A stretch of 64,000 nucleotides of DNA, taken from positions 1 through 64,000 of the forward strand of contig JACMNL010000132.1 in the NCBI GenBank assembly GCA_014378525.1. The letters are read 5' to 3'. Below the pieces are notes generated by a model, which was not told the DNA's origin, did no database searches, and worked only from the letters and a program-made list of their open reading frames with translations. A program made the translations under genes and the position numbers. Source of the stretch: Bacteriovorax sp. Its GTDB lineage: Bacteria > Bdellovibrionota > Bacteriovoracia > Bacteriovoracales > Bacteriovoracaceae. Positions 40,871-49,968 of this stretch are shown in pieces; the first letter of the stretch is position 1; every line of letters begins with the position of its first letter.

Positions 40871-41119
40871 ATGGCCAATAAAAAAATGAAGCACAAATTA
40901 AACATCGCTGGCGCATGGTATTGCACAGATCCTGATGACGATAATGGAGAAGGTTGCATCGCTTGTAACGTTTGTTACACAGGCGCTCCTGAATTCTTTA
41001 AAGAAGACGAAGATGGAAACGCATACGTCTGGAAACAACCAACAACACCTCAGGATATTGAATTATGCCAGGAGCAGCTTGAAGCTTGTCCGGTAGCTTC
41101 CATTGGAAGTGACGGCTGA
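40871..41119 (+). CDS. Ferredoxin-like protein
   Basis: 'CIACNVCYTGAPEFF...CPVASIG'; RBS GGAGG. Confidence 0.8.
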   Translation: MANKKMKHKLNIAGAWYCTDPDDDNGEGCIACNVCYTGAPEFFKEDEDGNAYVWKQPTTPQDIELCQEQLEACPVASIGSDG

Positions 41120-41121
41120 TT

Positions 41122-42405
41122 TTGACGGCCTCTAAACTCGAATTACTTTCCACAGTTTTATTTTTTATCGCAATCATTCATACATTTCTGGTCAGCAAGT
41201 TTGAACATATCGCCGACCAGAAACCCAAAGGATCCATCGCTCACAATATCTGGCATTACCTGGCGGAAGTTGAAGTTGTCTTTGGCATCTGGGCCATGGT
41301 TTTCATCGCCATTTTTGTAATCGCCAGAGGAGCAGACTCAGCGCTTTTTTATCTCGATTCATTAAACTACACTGAGCCCGCTTTTGTTTTTGTCATCATG
41401 TGTGTGGCCGCCACCAGACCAGTTATTTTACTCGCAGAAAAAATAATACAATTTTTTGCGAGGCTTTTGCCCTTTAAACCAAAGATGTCTTTTTATCTGT
41501 CTGCTTTAATCATCGGACCCTTACTTGGATCTTTCATTACTGAACCTGCTGCGATGACTGTGACCGCACTTATTCTTCTCGATGCTTTTTATAAAGAAAA
41601 GGTTTCCTTAAAATTTAAATACGCAACACTGGGACTTCTTTTTGTAAACGTTTCCATTGGAGGAACGCTCACTCATTTTGCAGCACCACCGGTTTTAATG
41701 GTGGCAAGCAAGTGGGGATGGGGAACACTTTATATGCTGGAGCACTTCGGTTATAAATCAGTGCTGGCAATTTTGCTTTCGACTTTTCTTTATACATTTG
41801 TGTTAAAAAAAGAATTGCAGGGAAAGGTAATTGTAAAAAATTATCCGGAAGGATACTTAATTCCACGCTGGTGGAAAGTGTTAGCTCATGTGATTTTTTT
41901 ATTTCTGGTTGTATATACAGCACATCATCCAAAAGTTTTCATCGGGATTTTTTGTTTCTTCTTAGGATTCATAAAAATTACAGAGAGATTTCAGGACCCG
42001 CTTAAAATAAAAACATCTTTTCTTGTCGCTTTTTTTCTAGCAGGTCTCGTCACTCTGGGATCTATGCAGGCATGGTGGCTGCGGCCATTACTGGCGCGAA
42101 TGAATGACCTGGTTTTATTTTTGGGAGCAACATCTCTCACCGCAATCACGGACAATGCGGCCTTGACGTATCTGGGCTCACTCGTGGATCTGTCAGATGC
42201 TTCAAAGTATGCATTGGTTGCAGGTGCTGTGGCCGGTGGAGGATTAACAGTGATCGCGAATGCTCCGAACCCTGCCGGATTCGGAATTTTAAAAGAAACT
42301 TTCGGCGATGACGGAATCAATCCACTCAAACTTTTTATATACGCACTCGTTCCAACTATCATTGGAGTTTTGTGCTTATTTCTTTTACCAAGCTTTAATG
42401 TCTAA
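41122..42405 (+). CDS. Putative Na+/H+ antiporter (PF07399-type)
   Basis: Multi-TM, 'GSFITEPAAMTVTALILLDAF', 'GATSLTAITDNAALTYLGSLV'; TTG start directly after the ferredoxin stop. Confidence 0.75.
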   Translation: MTASKLELLSTVLFFIAIIHTFLVSKFEHIADQKPKGSIAHNIWHYLAEVEVVFGIWAMVFIAIFVIARGADSALFYLDSLNYTEPAFVFVIMCVAATRPVILLAEKIIQFFARLLPFKPKMSFYLSALIIGPLLGSFITEPAAMTVTALILLDAFYKEKVSLKFKYATLGLLFVNVSIGGTLTHFAAPPVLMVASKWGWGTLYMLEHFGYKSVLAILLSTFLYTFVLKKELQGKVIVKNYPEGYLIPRWWKVLAHVIFLFLVVYTAHHPKVFIGIFCFFLGFIKITERFQDPLKIKTSFLVAFFLAGLVTLGSMQAWWLRPLLARMNDLVLFLGATSLTAITDNAALTYLGSLVDLSDASKYALVAGAVAGGGLTVIANAPNPAGFGILKETFGDDGINPLKLFIYALVPTIIGVLCLFLLPSFNV

Positions 42406-43484
42406 ACTGATTTCGGCTCGACTGGCGTGATCCATTTGTATTTATCTGGTGCGCGCCCTTCCTGAATCGCTAACAGCTTCTCACGAAGCTCAGTAGAAAT
42501 TTTTCCATCCGGATAATGAAGAGGGAAGCGGTCTCCGCTGATGTCACCAAAATAATTAATGGGTGTGATAATGGCAGCTGTTCCGCAAGCGAAAGCTTCT
42601 GTACATTTTCCAGCTTTGATATCCACAAGAAGTTCATCGATGTCGATGTTTCTTTCATGAACCGTGTAACCAAGATCGCGGGCAAGAGTGATGATAGATT
42701 TTCTAGTGATACCATCTAAAATAGTGTCACCTGTTTTTGATGTTAGTAATTCATTGTTCACAACAACGAACACGTTCATCCCTGACATTTCTTCGATATA
42801 TTTTTTATGAATAGCATCCAGCCATAATGTCTGAACGAATCCCATTTGTTTTGTTTTGATTGCGGCAGCAAGGCCCGCAGCGTAGTTTCCACCTGCTTTG
42901 GCATAACCAGTTCCACCCGGGAAAGCGCGTGCATTTTCTCTTTCAATATAAACTGAAAGACCGCTGCCGCCTGAAAAATAACTCGCCGATGGAGATGCGA
43001 TCACCATGAAGACAAATTTTTCAGCAGGCTTGATTCCCAATGATTCTTCAGCAGCGTACATGAAAGGACGAAGGTAAAGTGATTCACCTGAACGTCTTGG
43101 AACAAAGTTCGCCGAGTAAGCAACTATATCAAAAACCGATTGCATGAAAATATCCTGAGGCACATGTGGCATCGCCATTCTTTCAGCAGAGCGGTTGAAA
43201 CGTAAAAAGTTTTCTTCCGGACGAAAGATATAAGGACCCATACCGTTTACACGATAAGCTTTCATCCCTTCGAAAATTTCCTGAGCGTAGTGAAGAACTT
43301 TAGCAGTTGGATACATTGTGATGGGGCCATATGGAAGATAAGTTACTTCTCCCCATTTTCCATTTTCGTAAGTACATGTGGCCATCACTGGCGCCATTGT
43401 ATTTCCGAATCCCATTAAATTTTCTGGAAGCTGATATGTTTCAATCGCGTTTTTAAGACCGGGACCGATATTAAATTGGGCCAT
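42402..43484 (-). CDS. ilvE: Branched-chain amino acid aminotransferase
   Basis: 'YAQEIFEGMKAYR', 'YAKAGGNYAAGLAAAIKTKQMGFVQTLWLDA', 'EAFACGTAAIITPI'; start at internal ATG 43484. Confidence 0.95.
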   Translation of the reverse strand: MAQFNIGPGLKNAIETYQLPENLMGFGNTMAPVMATCTYENGKWGEVTYLPYGPITMYPTAKVLHYAQEIFEGMKAYRVNGMGPYIFRPEENFLRFNRSAERMAMPHVPQDIFMQSVFDIVAYSANFVPRRSGESLYLRPFMYAAEESLGIKPAEKFVFMVIASPSASYFSGGSGLSVYIERENARAFPGGTGYAKAGGNYAAGLAAAIKTKQMGFVQTLWLDAIHKKYIEEMSGMNVFVVVNNELLTSKTGDTILDGITRKSIITLARDLGYTVHERNIDIDELLVDIKAGKCTEAFACGTAAIITPINYFGDISGDRFPLHYPDGKISTELREKLLAIQEGRAPDKYKWITPVEPKSV

Positions 43485-43646
43485 ATATTTCCTAAATGAG
43501 TGCTGCGTAAAAAGTTGACCCATTATATCCAATAATACACAGGAATCAAAAAAAAACTCAAAATGACCTGTTTAGTCGGACATTTTTTTTAGCACATATC
43601 AGCGTATTACGAAGGCAACCTATACGAAAATTAACGTAAATAATTC

Positions 43647-43674
43647 TAAGAACGCTTCACAGTGATGCCGATAA
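43647..43674 (+). promoter_or_regulatory. Candidate sigma-28 (FliA) promoter upstream of cheA
   Basis: TAAG-N16-GCCGATAA; exact match to the sigma-28 -10 consensus in an intergenic region. Confidence 0.5.
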
Positions 43675-43717
43675 AATAATTGAGAAATTTAAAGGCCCCT
43701 AATAGAGAGTAGAGTTT

Positions 43718-45568
43718 ATGGATGATTTTGAAAAAGAAGTTAAGTTAGATTTTTTAACTGAAGCACTTCAGCTCCTTGATGATTCTGAGCAGGCATTTTT
43801 AGCACTGGAAAGTGATAAAAATAACGCTGATCTGATGAACCAGATCTTCAGACTGGCCCACAATTTAAAAGGAACTTCTCGAGCAGTAGGTTTCGGAGAT
43901 GTGGCCGAGTTCACTCACGAATTTGAAAACTTGATTTTAAAATTAAAAGAAGGGCATCTGGAAATTACAGACGCCATCGTTTCACTTTTACTTGAATGTA
44001 ATGACCACGTCAGCGTGATGATTAAAATGCTGAACATGGACTTGAATGCAAGATTTGAATCGAAAGAAATTATTGAAAAAATTCTTTCTGCACTCTCAGG
44101 AAATTTAACTATGGCAGCAGCTCCTGTTGCAACAGCGGTTGAAGAAATGACGGAAGAAGAAACTATTTCTGCAGATGATATAGCTCTACTTGCAAGCTTT
44201 GAAGCAAATTTAAATGCACCTTCGGAACCAATGACTGCAGAAGAGTCTGCTCAGAGAGCAGAGTCTTTTTTCCCGACAGAAAAACCAGCAGTGGCAGTTG
44301 CTCCGGTAGTTGCACCGGTACATGCTGAACCAGAACAGAAAAAAGCAGCAGCTCCGGCCGCAAAAGGAAATTCAGAAGACGACAGTATCCGCGTAAGTTT
44401 ATCGCGCGTAGAAATGCTCAACAACGTTGTTGGAGAGTTGGTTATTATCCAGACAGTGTTAAACCAGCACAGAGAAGAAGTTTCAAATCCACTGATGTTG
44501 AAATCGCTTTCTCAACTGGCGAAACTTTCAAAAGAAATCCAGAACATTTCCATGAGTCTTCGTATGGTTCCTCTAAAACAAACACTGCAAAAGATGCAAA
44601 GAATTGTTCGTGATACTTCAAAAGCTCTTAACAAGCAGGTCAACCTCGAGTTGATCGGTGAAGATACAGAAATTGATAAAACAGTCCTTGAGCATTTAGC
44701 AGATCCACTGGTTCACATTGTTAGAAACGCTGTTGATCATGGGCTTGAAACAACTGAAGGAAGAATTGCTGCCGGAAAACCTGAGATTGGTACGGTCACA
44801 ATTAAAGCTGCTCACGAAGGAAATAACCTAGTGATCGAAATAAGCGAAGACGGAAAAGGAATCAATCCTCAAGTCATTCGCGGGATCGCAGTGAAAAAAG
44901 GCCTTATCTCAGAAAATGCAACAATGAGTGATGACGACATCATCAATCTTATTTTCCACCCTGGATTTTCTACGAAAGAAGCTGTCTCAGAAATTTCAGG
45001 ACGCGGAGTAGGAATGGATGTTGTAAAAACCAACATCGCAAAACTATCCGGTGAAGTAAAAATCATCACTGAAATCGGGAAAGGTTCTACTTTTAAAGTT
45101 GTTCTTCCGCTTACACTTGCCATCATCGAAGCGATGGTGACAAAAATCGGCGAAGAAACTTATATCATTCCTCTTGGACAGGTTTACGAATCGCTTTCTC
45201 CTACAGCAGACCTGGTTCACCATGTGAATGGTGTGGGTGACTGTCTGAAAATTAGAGGAGACGTCATTCCATTATTTAAAATTTCCAAAGCACTTCAGAG
45301 AACGATGAAAGAGAAGCCTCTTAATGAGCAGATCGCAATTATTGTAAACACTGAAGAAAGAAGTTTTGCCGTTCTGGTTGATGACATTCTTCACCAGCAG
45401 CAGGTTGTTATTAAAAAACTTGGCGATGAAATCAAGAATCAGAAAGGTTTCATGGGAAGCACGATTTTAGGAGACGGGAAACCCGCTCTTATCCTGGACC
45501 TGGTTGAATTATTTGCAGGATCAATGAAAAAGAAAAAGACTAACTTTATCGAAGAGATGGCCGCATAG
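43718..45568 (+). CDS. cheA: Chemotaxis histidine kinase CheA
   Basis: Hpt 'LAHNLKGTSRAVGF', 'HLADPLVHIVRNAVDHGLE', CheW-like C-terminus; no obvious P2. Confidence 0.96.
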   Translation: MDDFEKEVKLDFLTEALQLLDDSEQAFLALESDKNNADLMNQIFRLAHNLKGTSRAVGFGDVAEFTHEFENLILKLKEGHLEITDAIVSLLLECNDHVSVMIKMLNMDLNARFESKEIIEKILSALSGNLTMAAAPVATAVEEMTEEETISADDIALLASFEANLNAPSEPMTAEESAQRAESFFPTEKPAVAVAPVVAPVHAEPEQKKAAAPAAKGNSEDDSIRVSLSRVEMLNNVVGELVIIQTVLNQHREEVSNPLMLKSLSQLAKLSKEIQNISMSLRMVPLKQTLQKMQRIVRDTSKALNKQVNLELIGEDTEIDKTVLEHLADPLVHIVRNAVDHGLETTEGRIAAGKPEIGTVTIKAAHEGNNLVIEISEDGKGINPQVIRGIAVKKGLISENATMSDDDIINLIFHPGFSTKEAVSEISGRGVGMDVVKTNIAKLSGEVKIITEIGKGSTFKVVLPLTLAIIEAMVTKIGEETYIIPLGQVYESLSPTADLVHHVNGVGDCLKIRGDVIPLFKISKALQRTMKEKPLNEQIAIIVNTEERSFAVLVDDILHQQQVVIKKLGDEIKNQKGFMGSTILGDGKPALILDLVELFAGSMKKKKTNFIEEMAA

Positions 45569-45577
45569 GAGACCAAG

Positions 45578-46078
45578 ATGGAAAAAGACAATGTAATGAA
45601 AATGAAGAAACAATCTACAACTGAACTCAGTCGATTCATCGAATTCAGCCTGGGTTCTGAAGACTATGCCATCCCACTTTTAATGGTGAGAGAGGTTATT
45701 TCGGTTCCGGATACAACTCCGATTCCAAAATCGCCGGCACATTTTTTAGGAATTATGAACCTGAGAGGTCAGGTAATTTCTGTTGTCGATCTTAGAAAAA
45801 AATTAAAAGTAGAAGCACGCCAGGACAAAGAAGAAGCAGTAATCATCGTTGATATCGGTGGAATGAATATTGGTGTGGTTGTAGATTCAATCAATAAGGT
45901 TCTTGCATTTTCTTCTGAAGACGTAAGTGAAATGCCGGAAGTAGAACACCAGAACAATACTCAGTACATTTTTGGTGTTTATAAAAAAGAACACTCGCTA
46001 ACGATTCTTCTTGATATCGCCAAGGTCCTGGACCTGAAAGATATGGAAGCCATCAGCGGAATGAAAAAAGCTGCATAA
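45578..46078 (+). CDS. cheW: Chemotaxis coupling protein CheW
   Basis: 'RFIEFSLGSEDYAIPLLMVREVISVPDTTPIPKSPAHFLGIMNLRGQVISVVDLRKKL'. Confidence 0.96.
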   Translation: MEKDNVMKMKKQSTTELSRFIEFSLGSEDYAIPLLMVREVISVPDTTPIPKSPAHFLGIMNLRGQVISVVDLRKKLKVEARQDKEEAVIIVDIGGMNIGVVVDSINKVLAFSSEDVSEMPEVEHQNNTQYIFGVYKKEHSLTILLDIAKVLDLKDMEAISGMKKAA

Positions 46079-46120
46079 CTTTTTGACTTGTTAATTGTTG
46101 GGTTACTTTAGAGGTGTCAG

Positions 46121-47971
46121 ATGAGTCAGGCAGTTGCTGGTAGTATCAGTAAAGAATTTATTTCTTTAATTGATAAGGTTTCTAGTGTCGTCCATAAAAT
46201 TTCAGGAAACCGCCTTGGTGAAAAACAGGCGTACATGGTTGAGACGCGTGTAAAAAAGCGTATGATGGAACTGGGACTTAAAACTCCTGATGAATACATG
46301 AAATATATCGATGCTCACTTCGATCATGAATCCTATATACTGGTTGGTCTGATTACCACACACCATACTTTTTTCTTCAGAGAGTTTCCACATTTTGAAA
46401 TATTAAAAAACAAACTTCCGGAGCTTGTGGCCCACGTAAAAAAGCGCGGCGATAAAACTTTAAGTGTATGGTCAGCTGCGTGTTCAAAGGGACATGAAGT
46501 TTACTCACTGGCCATGTTTTTAGATTTCCATATGTCACAAATTGATCCGACAATCTCTTTTAAAATTCTTGGAACTGATATCGACGGCGAGTCTGTTAAG
46601 ATTGCAGGAAACGGTGTTTATCATCACAATGAAATCAAAGAAATACCTATGAACTTCATGGGAGACAACTGGACCAAAGGGACAGGCGATATCGCCATGT
46701 ACGCCAAAGTCAAAACAAAATTAAAATCAAAATGTGAATTCAGACCAGGCAATCTTTTAAAAGTAAGTGAAGCAGTAAAAAATGAAAAATTTGACGTTAT
46801 CTTTTGCAGAAATGTTTTTATTTATTTTGAAACTCACCAGGTAGAATCGATCTCCAAAGATTTAATAAATAGACTTCAACCACATGGAATTTATTTTTCT
46901 GGAATTTCTGAGCCATTATCAGGAATGAAACTTGATATTTCTTCGATCGGGCCCTCTGCTTATGTTCACAAGAGTGCAGTACCTGCAACACCAGCACCAG
47001 TTGGAAACGTTATTCCAATGCGAGCGTCGGTAAGTTTCCAGCCGCAAATCTTAAAAGTAATGTGCGTGGACGACTCACCAAGTATATTAACACTACTTAA
47101 AAAAGTTCTTACTCCGGAACACGGATTTGAAATCGTTGCGACTGCCGTCAATGGTAAAGATGCAATGGAAAAATTAAAAACTGTAAAAGTAGATTTAATG
47201 ACTCTCGATATTCACATGCCGGAAATGGATGGTGTGACTTATCTGGAGAAAAATCACAATAAATCACATCCTCCGGTTATGATCATTTCATCTGCCTCGA
47301 GAGCAGACTCTGATACAGCAATGAAAGCGTTTAAGTTCGGGGCAAGTGACTATGTTGAAAAACCAGCACTGGCAAATCTTGAAGAGCGTGGAGAAGAGAT
47401 CAGAACAAAACTTAGATCAATTGCAGGAAGTGCGCAAAGAAGTACTGTGGTTTCTTCTTTTGATAAAGAGAACCAGAAAACTTTCCTGATCACAAATCCG
47501 GAAAAGAAAATGAGACTGATCCTGGGCTCATTGTCAGATCTTCCGGTGTTCAAAGCTTTCTTTCATGACATGGATAACTCACAGCCACCTACACTGATCT
47601 TCTTTGAAGGATCAGGGGAAATTCTTGAAGGCATCGTTAGAGAGCACCAGAGAGATTTTAAGAAGACAGTGGTTTTTTTTGACAGCATGGAAACAAAACT
47701 TGAAGCGAACAAAATTTATTTTGTAGACTTCAAAAAATATTTCTCACAAATTCACTTGAAGTATCAGACATGCCCGACTTCAATTCTGTCCTATGGAAAT
47801 ACATCTGCGCATGCAGCAAAGGCCGTGAAAGACTGGAAAAATTGCGAATTATTACTGGAAGACCTGGGAGAAAAAGCGAATCCGAAACACCCGTTGAAAA
47901 TGTACGCACAGGACGTCGTTCCTGCGACAAGTTTTCCTTATATGTCATGCCGCTACCTGAGTACGAAGTAG
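46121..47971 (+). CDS. CheR methyltransferase-REC-degenerate CheB-like fusion
   Basis: CheR 'HHTFFFREFPHFEIL', 'VWSAACSKGHEVYSLAMFL', 'DVIFCRNVFIYF'; REC 'VMCVDDSPSILTLLKK...TLDIHMPEMDGV'; C-terminal about 150 aa lacks CheB catalytic motifs. Confidence 0.85.
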   Translation: MSQAVAGSISKEFISLIDKVSSVVHKISGNRLGEKQAYMVETRVKKRMMELGLKTPDEYMKYIDAHFDHESYILVGLITTHHTFFFREFPHFEILKNKLPELVAHVKKRGDKTLSVWSAACSKGHEVYSLAMFLDFHMSQIDPTISFKILGTDIDGESVKIAGNGVYHHNEIKEIPMNFMGDNWTKGTGDIAMYAKVKTKLKSKCEFRPGNLLKVSEAVKNEKFDVIFCRNVFIYFETHQVESISKDLINRLQPHGIYFSGISEPLSGMKLDISSIGPSAYVHKSAVPATPAPVGNVIPMRASVSFQPQILKVMCVDDSPSILTLLKKVLTPEHGFEIVATAVNGKDAMEKLKTVKVDLMTLDIHMPEMDGVTYLEKNHNKSHPPVMIISSASRADSDTAMKAFKFGASDYVEKPALANLEERGEEIRTKLRSIAGSAQRSTVVSSFDKENQKTFLITNPEKKMRLILGSLSDLPVFKAFFHDMDNSQPPTLIFFEGSGEILEGIVREHQRDFKKTVVFFDSMETKLEANKIYFVDFKKYFSQIHLKYQTCPTSILSYGNTSAHAAKAVKDWKNCELLLEDLGEKANPKHPLKMYAQDVVPATSFPYMSCRYLSTK

Positions 47972-47978
47972 GATTGTA

Positions 47979-49439
47979 ATGAAAAAATTGCTGCCGCAGA
48001 AAATTCAGACAAAACGTGAAGGCGGAGAGTTCCTGACGAGTCTCATTCCAGGAGACGCTTTTATTTCTTTTCACCATTCTAATGGTGAATGCATGGCCGT
48101 ATATTTTAAAAAGTTTGACCTGATTCCGGTGAATTTTGAAAAACTAAATGAATCGGTGAAAGAGTATTTTTCAGGAGAGTTCAGCAAAATAGAAATGAAA
48201 GTGATTGCAGTTACAAAGTCACTTGATATTATAAGCGATTTTTTCACGCCTAAAAAATTCCAGTCGATTAAAAAAATCGAAAAAAATGGTCAGGTTGAAG
48301 TTTGTTTTCTACCTGAGATTAACAAAGTCAGGGTTTCAATTGTGCCATCTGTGGTAGAAGAAAAACCTCGAGTTGCTCCAAAAGTTATGCCGACTAAATT
48401 TAAAGTTTTAGTTGTCGATGATTCAAAAACCATCAGGACAATTTTATCGCGTATCTTTTCAAGTGATCCGATGTTTGAAGTTTGCGCCATGGCCGAAAGA
48501 CCCTCTGAAGTTGAAGCACTGATTTTAAAACACAAACCGGATGTTATCACTCTCGATATTCACATGCCGGAAATGGATGGTGTGACGTTGTTAAAAACAA
48601 TCATCACTCCGAAGTATCACATTCCAACGGTGATGATTTCAAGTATCAGTATGGCCGAAGGGCCGCTGGTTTTAGACGCCCTGGAAAACGGTGCTGTCGA
48701 TTATATCCAGAAGCCCGAGATGTCGGAGATTGAAAAGGTCACACCTTTCATCCTGGAAAAAGTCAGAACAGCTGCAATGGCCAACACGAACAAAAGAACT
48801 TCGCGTGAAAGACCCGCAAGCATCCAGACCAAAGAAAAATGTAATATGGACTCACTGATTGTTTTAGGTTCATCAACAGGTGGAACTGAAGCGATAAGAG
48901 ATATTCTTACGGCCATGCCGGACCAGATTCCGCCGATGCTGATCGTTCAGCATATACCTGCAGTTTTTTCGCTGGCATTTGCCAAAAGAATGAACGACCT
49001 CTGTCCGTTTGAAGTAAAAGAAGCGGAAGACGGTGATGAAGTAAAAATCAACCGCGTGCTCATCGCTCCCGGTGGAATGCAGATGAAGATGGTCCACAAG
49101 GCCGGAAAAACGTATGTTGAAATCAACGACGATGAACCTGTAAACAGATTCAAGCCGTCAGTGGATTATATGTTCTTAACTGTCGCTAAAAGTCTTTACA
49201 CGCATACCGTTGCCGTTATTTTAACCGGGATGGGAAAAGACGGTGCGAAGGGAATGCTGGAGCTTCGTAATCATGGCGTGAGAACAATCGCTCAGGACGA
49301 AGAGACATCAGTTGTTTTTGGTATGCCGAAAGAAGCAATAAACATCGGTGCTGCAGAATTTGTTGAACCACTTTTAGGTATCGCCGAAAGAATCACTATA
49401 TTAACAAATCAAAAAAAAAGTAGAAAGGAAGTTTCATGA
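47979..49439 (+). CDS. cheB: CheB methylesterase with N-terminal CheD-like extension
   Basis: REC 'VLVVDDSKTIRTIL'; catalytic 'GSSTGGTEAI', 'LIVQHIP', 'VILTGMGKDGAKG'; about 130-aa N-terminal extension. Confidence 0.92.
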   Translation: MKKLLPQKIQTKREGGEFLTSLIPGDAFISFHHSNGECMAVYFKKFDLIPVNFEKLNESVKEYFSGEFSKIEMKVIAVTKSLDIISDFFTPKKFQSIKKIEKNGQVEVCFLPEINKVRVSIVPSVVEEKPRVAPKVMPTKFKVLVVDDSKTIRTILSRIFSSDPMFEVCAMAERPSEVEALILKHKPDVITLDIHMPEMDGVTLLKTIITPKYHIPTVMISSISMAEGPLVLDALENGAVDYIQKPEMSEIEKVTPFILEKVRTAAMANTNKRTSRERPASIQTKEKCNMDSLIVLGSSTGGTEAIRDILTAMPDQIPPMLIVQHIPAVFSLAFAKRMNDLCPFEVKEAEDGDEVKINRVLIAPGGMQMKMVHKAGKTYVEINDDEPVNRFKPSVDYMFLTVAKSLYTHTVAVILTGMGKDGAKGMLELRNHGVRTIAQDEETSVVFGMPKEAINIGAAEFVEPLLGIAERITILTNQKKSRKEVS

Positions 49440-49837
49440 AAAAAGTTCTAATTGTTGAAGATGAAAAAGATATACGTGAAATACTTGATGAGGTTTTCAG
49501 AAAAGATCTGGGCTTCACACATGTGACATTTGCTACGGATGGTCTAGAAGGATACACCGAAGCCTATCTCCAGAAATTTGATCTGATCTGTACAGATCAT
49601 GCTATGCCTTATTGCAAAGGCAGCGACATGGTTTTTGGCATTAGAAATAAAACCGGAATAAATCAACATACTCCTATCATCATGGTTTCCGCTCTTATCT
49701 CTGAATTTGCTGACAAGATGGAAAATATGGAGAGCACCTATTTCATTGAAAAACCTATCGATTTTTCACGCCTTAGTCGCTACGTTAAGATGGCAATGAT
49801 GAATTCAAAAAATAGAACTGATTCAGACGCTGCTTAG
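49436..49837 (+). CDS. Single-domain response regulator (CheY-like)
   Basis: 'VLIVEDEKDIREIL', 'DLICTDHAMP', K in 'FIEKP'. Confidence 0.92.
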   Translation: MKKVLIVEDEKDIREILDEVFRKDLGFTHVTFATDGLEGYTEAYLQKFDLICTDHAMPYCKGSDMVFGIRNKTGINQHTPIIMVSALISEFADKMENMESTYFIEKPIDFSRLSRYVKMAMMNSKNRTDSDAA

Positions 49838-49968
49838 TTAGCTTCATTCCATTTCAGAATATTTGCTTCAAAAAAGATTACAAGTTTGTAACGAAAAGTA
49901 TTTCAGTTGCTAAGTCTATCGCTCAAAAGCAAAATCGGTTGATAATTAATGCTGCAAGGAAGGTCTTT

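Noticed and set aside
40765-40959. N-terminal 65-aa extension of the phosphohexomutase ORF
   Set aside because: Reads through the ferredoxin start region on the opposite strand; internal ATG at 40764 gives a normal family N-terminus.
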